This document shows, piece by piece, positions 6,772 through 10,065 of a DNA stretch of 10,065 nucleotides. The DNA comes from Nitriliruptorales bacterium (lineage in GTDB: Bacteria > Actinomycetota > Nitriliruptoria > Euzebyales > Egibacteraceae). How positions within the stretch are numbered: the stretch's first letter is position 1; the number at the start of each line of letters is the position of its first letter. The position numbers were made by a program, and so were the translations under genes. Under the pieces are notes generated by a model. The model was not told where the DNA came from, did not search any database, and worked only from the letters and a program-made list of their open reading frames with translations. Location: contig SKPY01000469.1 in assembly GCA_007119305.1 (NCBI GenBank), forward strand, positions 1 through 10,065, in the 5' to 3' direction.

Positions 6772-6777
6772 ACCCTA
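6772..6777 (-). promoter_or_regulatory. -10 box (TAGGGT) of the kinase-regulator operon, apparently leaderless
   Basis: On the minus strand TAGGGT fits TANNNT and is separated from the kinase ATG by six bases, so the transcript would start at or beside the start codon. The AGGG inside it would be too far and too weak as a ribosome site. The same spacing is seen for vapB. Upstream is the palindrome CGGCCGGCCG (6779-6788), which overlaps the spacer to any -35 element. The 82-base gap to the lipoprotein gene shows nothing else. Confidence 0.4.
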
Positions 6778-6847
6778 CGGCCGGCCGAACGCTGGCGCCA
6801 TCCGTCCCGTGGCCGATCCCCGCCTCAGCCTTGCGACCGAGCCCGGG

Positions 6848-7300
6848 CTACAGGCGGCCGTCGTCGTCGAGCGGATCGATCTCCTCCACATGCAGCATGC
6901 GGCCCTGCACCTCGTCGGCCTCGAACTGCCCGAGCACCTCGACCAGCGCGCCGCCGTGCTCCTCGGCGGCTTCGAGCGGGAGCAGCAGGACGCGGTTCGC
7001 GGCGCTGTCCTGCAGCACGAAGTGGCGCTCGAGGGCGCCGTCGTCCGCGTCGAACTCGAGCACGTGCCCGCTCGTGATCACCTGCTGGCCGTCGTAGCCC
7101 TCGGCGTCGGCCACGAGCTCCGCGAGCGGGACCGTCTGCGGGCCCCCGCAGCCAGCGAGCACGAGCGCGACCAGCAGCGCGACCAGGGCCGCAGGCGCAC
7201 CCCGCGCACGTCGTCTGACAAGTGAGTGCGACCCAAGCGTCAGCGCCGCGGTCGCATGCTCCGTACAGCTGCTTGTGGCGGTCGCGCCAGCGACCGTCAT
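6848..7300 (-). CDS. Putative lipoprotein with a small OB-fold-like domain
   Basis: Encodes 150 aa from ATG 7300. Basic residues VRRRARG (28-34) are followed by a hydrophobic stretch (36-50) and the lipobox VLAGC, with C51 as the lipidation site, so the mature protein should be anchored to the outer face of the membrane. The mature part (about 100 aa) has alternating strands: GQQVITSGHVLEF, HFVLQD, NRVLLLPL, ALVEVLGQF and MLHVEEID. This pattern resembles single OB-fold (tRNA_anti-like) domains, but I cannot name a family or function. The start has AGGA five bases upstream, but gives an unusually long 33-residue region before the hydrophobic core; no ATG, GTG or TTG lies nearer in frame, and only a CTG does. 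It lies 82 bases upstream of the kinase on the same strand and is divergent from the GTPase pair. Confidence 0.75.
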   Translation of the reverse strand: MTVAGATATSSCTEHATAALTLGSHSLVRRRARGAPAALVALLVALVLAGCGGPQTVPLAELVADAEGYDGQQVITSGHVLEFDADDGALERHFVLQDSAANRVLLLPLEAAEEHGGALVEVLGQFEADEVQGRMLHVEEIDPLDDDGRL

Positions 7301-7338
7301 GGAGGTCCTGAGCGGGAACGAAGCTGTCATGTGCTGCG

Positions 7339-7344
7339 AGCGTA
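7339..7344 (-). promoter_or_regulatory. Candidate -10 box (TACGCT) for the lipoprotein gene
   Basis: TACGCT on the minus strand fits TANNNT and would give a start near 7332, with a leader of about 32 bases containing the AGGA ribosome site. It lies in the 130-base divergent gap 7301-7430. Toward the GTPase gene the same gap ends in TATGGC (7420-7425) close to ATG 7431, a possible but weaker leaderless promoter. Confidence 0.28.
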
Positions 7345-7430
7345 GCGAGGGGCCGCGCCGGCAGCAGCACCGGCGGCGGGCGTCGGCACGTGCGTCGGCG
7401 CGGCGCCGCGCCGTGGTTGTATGGCGCACG

Positions 7431-9173
7431 ATGCAGCCCGACCGCACCGAGCATGAGCCGGACGCGCTCGAAGATGCCCTGAGCAACCTCGAGCAGGCGT
7501 TGCGCGCGCTGCCGGTCGCCCTGCCGGTGCCCGACCGCGAGGAGCGCCGGAGTACGCGCGACCGTGTCGCCTCCGACGTGGCGGGCCAGCGGGCGCGCTG
7601 GCGCGACCGGGAGGCGCCGCTGCTCGTCGTGATCGGTGGGGGCACCGGAGCGGGCAAGTCCACGGTGCTGAACACGCTCGTCGGCAAGCCCCTGGCCGCG
7701 ACAGGCGTGATCCGGCCCACCACCTCGTCGCCCACGCTCGTGGCCACCCCCGGCGAGCTGTCCTGGTTCACGTCTGAGCGGGTGCTGTCAGACCTGCCCC
7801 GCGTCGAGCGCCGCGGGCGTGGCCCGGTGGGTGAGCGCGACGCCCGCGTGCTCCACCTCGTGCCGAGCCACGCCCTGCCGCACGGCCTCGCGCTCGTGGA
7901 CGCTCCCGACATCGACAGCATCCGCACCGAGCACCGCGATCTCGCAGACGCGCTGCTGGACGCCGCCGACGTGTGGCTGTGGCTTGCCACCGCGCGCACC
8001 TACGCCGACGAGCAGGGCATGGCCTACCTGCGCCGCGCCGCACGCCGCCGCACGGCGCTCGCCGTCGTGCTGACGCAGGTCCACGAACGCGACGTGGGCG
8101 AGCTGACCCAGGACCTCGAGCACAAGCTCGCCGGCGAAGGGCTCGACGGCGTGCAGCGGCTGGTCGTGCCGTACGCACCCACGGACGGCGAGCGGCTGCC
8201 CGGCTGGGCCATCGACGAGCTGCGCTCGTGGCTGTGGACGCTCGCTCGGCCGAGCGCGAGGGCGCAGCTGCGCCACCAGACGCTGGACGGCGCCCTCGAG
8301 GCCCTCCACCACGAGGTCGCGCCCGTGCTCGAGGCCGGGCGCGACGACCGCGCCGCCGTCGAGCGGCTCGCCGCCAGCGCCGACCGTGCCTTCGGGGAGG
8401 CCGGCCAGCGGGTCGGTGCCGCCCTCACAGAGGGGCTCCCCCTGCGCCAGGAGGTGCTGGCGCGCTGGGCCGACCTCGTGGGCGGGCAGCGCTTCCGGGA
8501 GTTCGTCGAGTCCGCCACCGGCATGGTGAAGGGCTGGCTGCGCGAGGCGTTGCACCGGCGCACCGACGCGGAGGAGCAGCGGGTGGAACGCGAGGTCCGC
8601 GCCGAGATCGGCGGGGCGGTCGCCGAGCGCATCACCGAGACCCTCGACCTGCTCGCTGCCGAGGTCGCGGAGTCCTGGGAGGCTGAGCCGGCCGGCGCGG
8701 GGGTCGTGGCAGGGCACCCCGATCTGCGGCGCGCTGCCCCGATGGTGCGCGACCGGGCCGGGGACGCCGTCGTCGAGTGGCAGGACACGATCGCAGAGCT
8801 CGTGCGCACGAAGGGCGCGGAGCGGCGTGTGCGGGCGCGCTGGCTGTCCACGCTCGTGAACGCGGCGGCCACCGGCGCCATCGTGCTGGCGTTCGCGAGC
8901 ACCGGCGGGCTCACCGGGGTGGAGGTGGGCATCGCCGCGAGCGCGAGCGCGGCGAACCAGTGGCTGCTCACCAAGCTGCTGGGCGAGCAGAACGTCCGCT
9001 GGTTGCTGCAGCGCGTTCGCGACGACCTCCTCGAGCGGGTGGAGGCCCTGGCGCGGGAGGAGCGGGCGCGCTTCGACGCTGCGCTGGACGGGCTCGCGCC
9101 CGAGCCGGAGGCGCTGGAGCGGCTCGTGGCGGCGCTGCGCGCGGTCGAGGCGGCACGGGAGCAGGTCACGTGA
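7431..9173 (+). CDS. Dynamin-like/YfjP-type GTPase with C-terminal hydrophobic region
   Basis: Encodes 580 aa. The G domain (about 60-270) has G1 GGTGAGKS (70-77), a G2 threonine in RPTTSSPT (95-102) and G3 DAPD (157-160). The G4 guanine-specificity motif is degenerate: VLTQVHERD (213-221) stands where N/TKxD is expected. Residues 275-470 are largely helical and charged. A hydrophobic, Gly/Ala-rich region (about 471-512) could insert in or lie on the membrane, followed by an acidic-basic helical tail (520-578). This layout resembles bacterial dynamin-like proteins and YfjP-type GTPases, which bend, fuse or tether membranes; function here is inferred. ATG 7431 has no Shine-Dalgarno. Frames further upstream would run over the divergent lipoprotein gene, so this start is preferred. 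The stop overlaps the start of the next GTPase, so they are probably co-expressed and may form a heteromer. Confidence 0.88.
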   Translation: MQPDRTEHEPDALEDALSNLEQALRALPVALPVPDREERRSTRDRVASDVAGQRARWRDREAPLLVVIGGGTGAGKSTVLNTLVGKPLAATGVIRPTTSSPTLVATPGELSWFTSERVLSDLPRVERRGRGPVGERDARVLHLVPSHALPHGLALVDAPDIDSIRTEHRDLADALLDAADVWLWLATARTYADEQGMAYLRRAARRRTALAVVLTQVHERDVGELTQDLEHKLAGEGLDGVQRLVVPYAPTDGERLPGWAIDELRSWLWTLARPSARAQLRHQTLDGALEALHHEVAPVLEAGRDDRAAVERLAASADRAFGEAGQRVGAALTEGLPLRQEVLARWADLVGGQRFREFVESATGMVKGWLREALHRRTDAEEQRVEREVRAEIGGAVAERITETLDLLAAEVAESWEAEPAGAGVVAGHPDLRRAAPMVRDRAGDAVVEWQDTIAELVRTKGAERRVRARWLSTLVNAAATGAIVLAFASTGGLTGVEVGIAASASAANQWLLTKLLGEQNVRWLLQRVRDDLLERVEALAREERARFDAALDGLAPEPEALERLVAALRAVEAAREQVT

Positions 9174-10065
9174 GCCCGAACGGGACGCTGCCCGACCGCC
9201 TCGAGGCGATGGAGGAAGCGGTCGCACTCGCCGACGGGCGCGCCCCGGAGGAGGCGCTCGAGCGCGCCCGCGCGGTGCGTGACCGCGCCGGCGAGCGGCT
9301 CGCCCGCGGGGACGGCCTCGTCGTCGCCGCGTTCGCGGGCGGGACGGGCACGGGCAAGTCCAGCCTGTTCAACGCGGTCGTCGGCGAGCAGATCGCCGAG
9401 ACCGGAGTGCGCCGACCGGTGACGAACGAGCCCCAGGCGCTCGTCGTCGGCGCTGCCGACGAGTCCGTGCCGCTCCTCGACTGGCTGGGTGTGCGCCGCC
9501 GGCACGTCACCGATCCCGACGGCCTGGCGGAGGGGCTCATCTGCGTCGACCTGCCCGATCACGACTCGGTCGTTCGCGACCACGCGCAGTCGAGCGCGCG
9601 GTTCGTCGAGCGCGTGGACCTGCTCGTGTGGGTCGTCGACCCGCTCAAGTACGCGCGGGCCGACCTGCACCATGCCATCCTGCGTCCCCTCGCGCACCAC
9701 GCTGAGGTGCTGGTCTTCGTGCTCAACCACGCCGACACCCTGAGCGAGGAGGACCGCCAGCGCTGTGCCGACGATCTGCGCCGGCTGCTCGAGGCCGAAG
9801 GGCTCGGCGCTGCGCGGGTCCTCGTGACGTCCGCGCGGACCGGCGAGGGTGTCGTCGGGCTCCGTGACCTGCTCGTTAGCGAAGCGCGGCGGCACCGCGC
9901 AGCGGCCGAGCGGGTCATGGCGGATGTCCGCGCGGCCGCCACGGAGCTGCGCCACGCCGTGTTCGGAGCGGTGCGGATCGACCCCACAGCCCTCGAGGAC
10001 CGGCGCCTCGTGGACGCCCTCGTGGCCGCGGCGGGCGTCGAGGGGCGTGCGGACGCGGCCGCCGC
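9170..10065 (+). CDS. Second dynamin-like/YfjP-type GTPase (cut by window end)
   Basis: The first 298 residues are visible and the frame is still open at the window edge. The GTG start overlaps the previous stop as GTGA, with CGGGAG about 8 bases upstream. The G domain is complete: G1 GGTGTGKS (57-64), G2 T85 in RRPVTNEP, G3 DLPD (127-130), G4 NHAD (186-189) and a G5-like TSA (220-222). It is a paralogue of the upstream GTPase in G-domain layout, but its G4 keeps Asn and Asp and so looks better suited to GTP. The missing part would show whether it also carries a membrane region. Adjacent pairs of bacterial dynamins (for example DynA/DynB in Streptomyces, IniA/IniC in mycobacteria) act together; by analogy these two may as well. 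Confidence 0.88.
   Translation, partial: MSPNGTLPDRLEAMEEAVALADGRAPEEALERARAVRDRAGERLARGDGLVVAAFAGGTGTGKSSLFNAVVGEQIAETGVRRPVTNEPQALVVGAADESVPLLDWLGVRRRHVTDPDGLAEGLICVDLPDHDSVVRDHAQSSARFVERVDLLVWVVDPLKYARADLHHAILRPLAHHAEVLVFVLNHADTLSEEDRQRCADDLRRLLEAEGLGAARVLVTSARTGEGVVGLRDLLVSEARRHRAAAERVMADVRAAATELRHAVFGAVRIDPTALEDRRLVDALVAAAGVEGRADAAA

Noticed and set aside
7788..9955. Two long minus-strand frames (479 and 643 codons) opposite the GTPases
   Set aside because: Low-complexity shadow translations; the plus strand encodes clear G motifs throughout.

Overview
The window is very GC-rich, with strong GC preference at third codon positions, several GTG starts, short gene overlaps, -10-like TANNNT boxes and apparently leaderless genes. 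Together with the dynamin-like GTPase pair and the membrane-anchored tandem AAA+ ATPase, this points to a chromosomal segment of a high-GC actinobacterium (Actinomycetota). I cannot place it lower than phylum from sequence alone. I see no tRNA, rRNA, CRISPR array, transposase or phage gene.

Layout from left to right. Positions 1-116 are non-coding and hold a 20-bp direct repeat (two copies 62 bp apart) with a GC hairpin. A minus-strand gene (117-2072) encodes a double-AAA+ CDC48-type ATPase with an N-terminal membrane anchor. Divergent from it, a plus-strand gene (2250-4097) encodes a fusion of homocysteine S-methyltransferase and 5,10-methylenetetrahydrofolate reductase, two consecutive methionine-synthesis steps in one chain. 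Convergent to that is a minus-strand VapBC-type toxin-antitoxin pair (4204-4831), whose promoter region carries an inverted repeat around a probable leaderless start.

Next comes a minus-strand two-component operon: a soluble GAF-domain histidine kinase (5569-6765) overlapping a NarL/FixJ-type response regulator (4970-5587), followed by GC hairpins that probably end transcription. The kinase GAF domain has a clustered set of cysteines, which suggests a metal, Fe-S or thiol redox sensor. Upstream on the same strand lies a small putative lipoprotein (6848-7300). Divergent from it, two plus-strand dynamin-like/YfjP-type GTPases sit back to back with a GTGA overlap (7431-9173 and 9170 to the window end); the second is cut by the window edge.

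No gene-free stretch exceeds 300 bases. The longest gaps are 2073-2249, 4832-4969 and 7301-7430, all described as promoter or terminator regions. Most of the window looks like ordinary chromosomal content. The points most worth a second look are the Cys-rich GAF kinase, the asymmetric membrane-anchored AAA+ ATPase, the VapBC control region and the GTPase pair.
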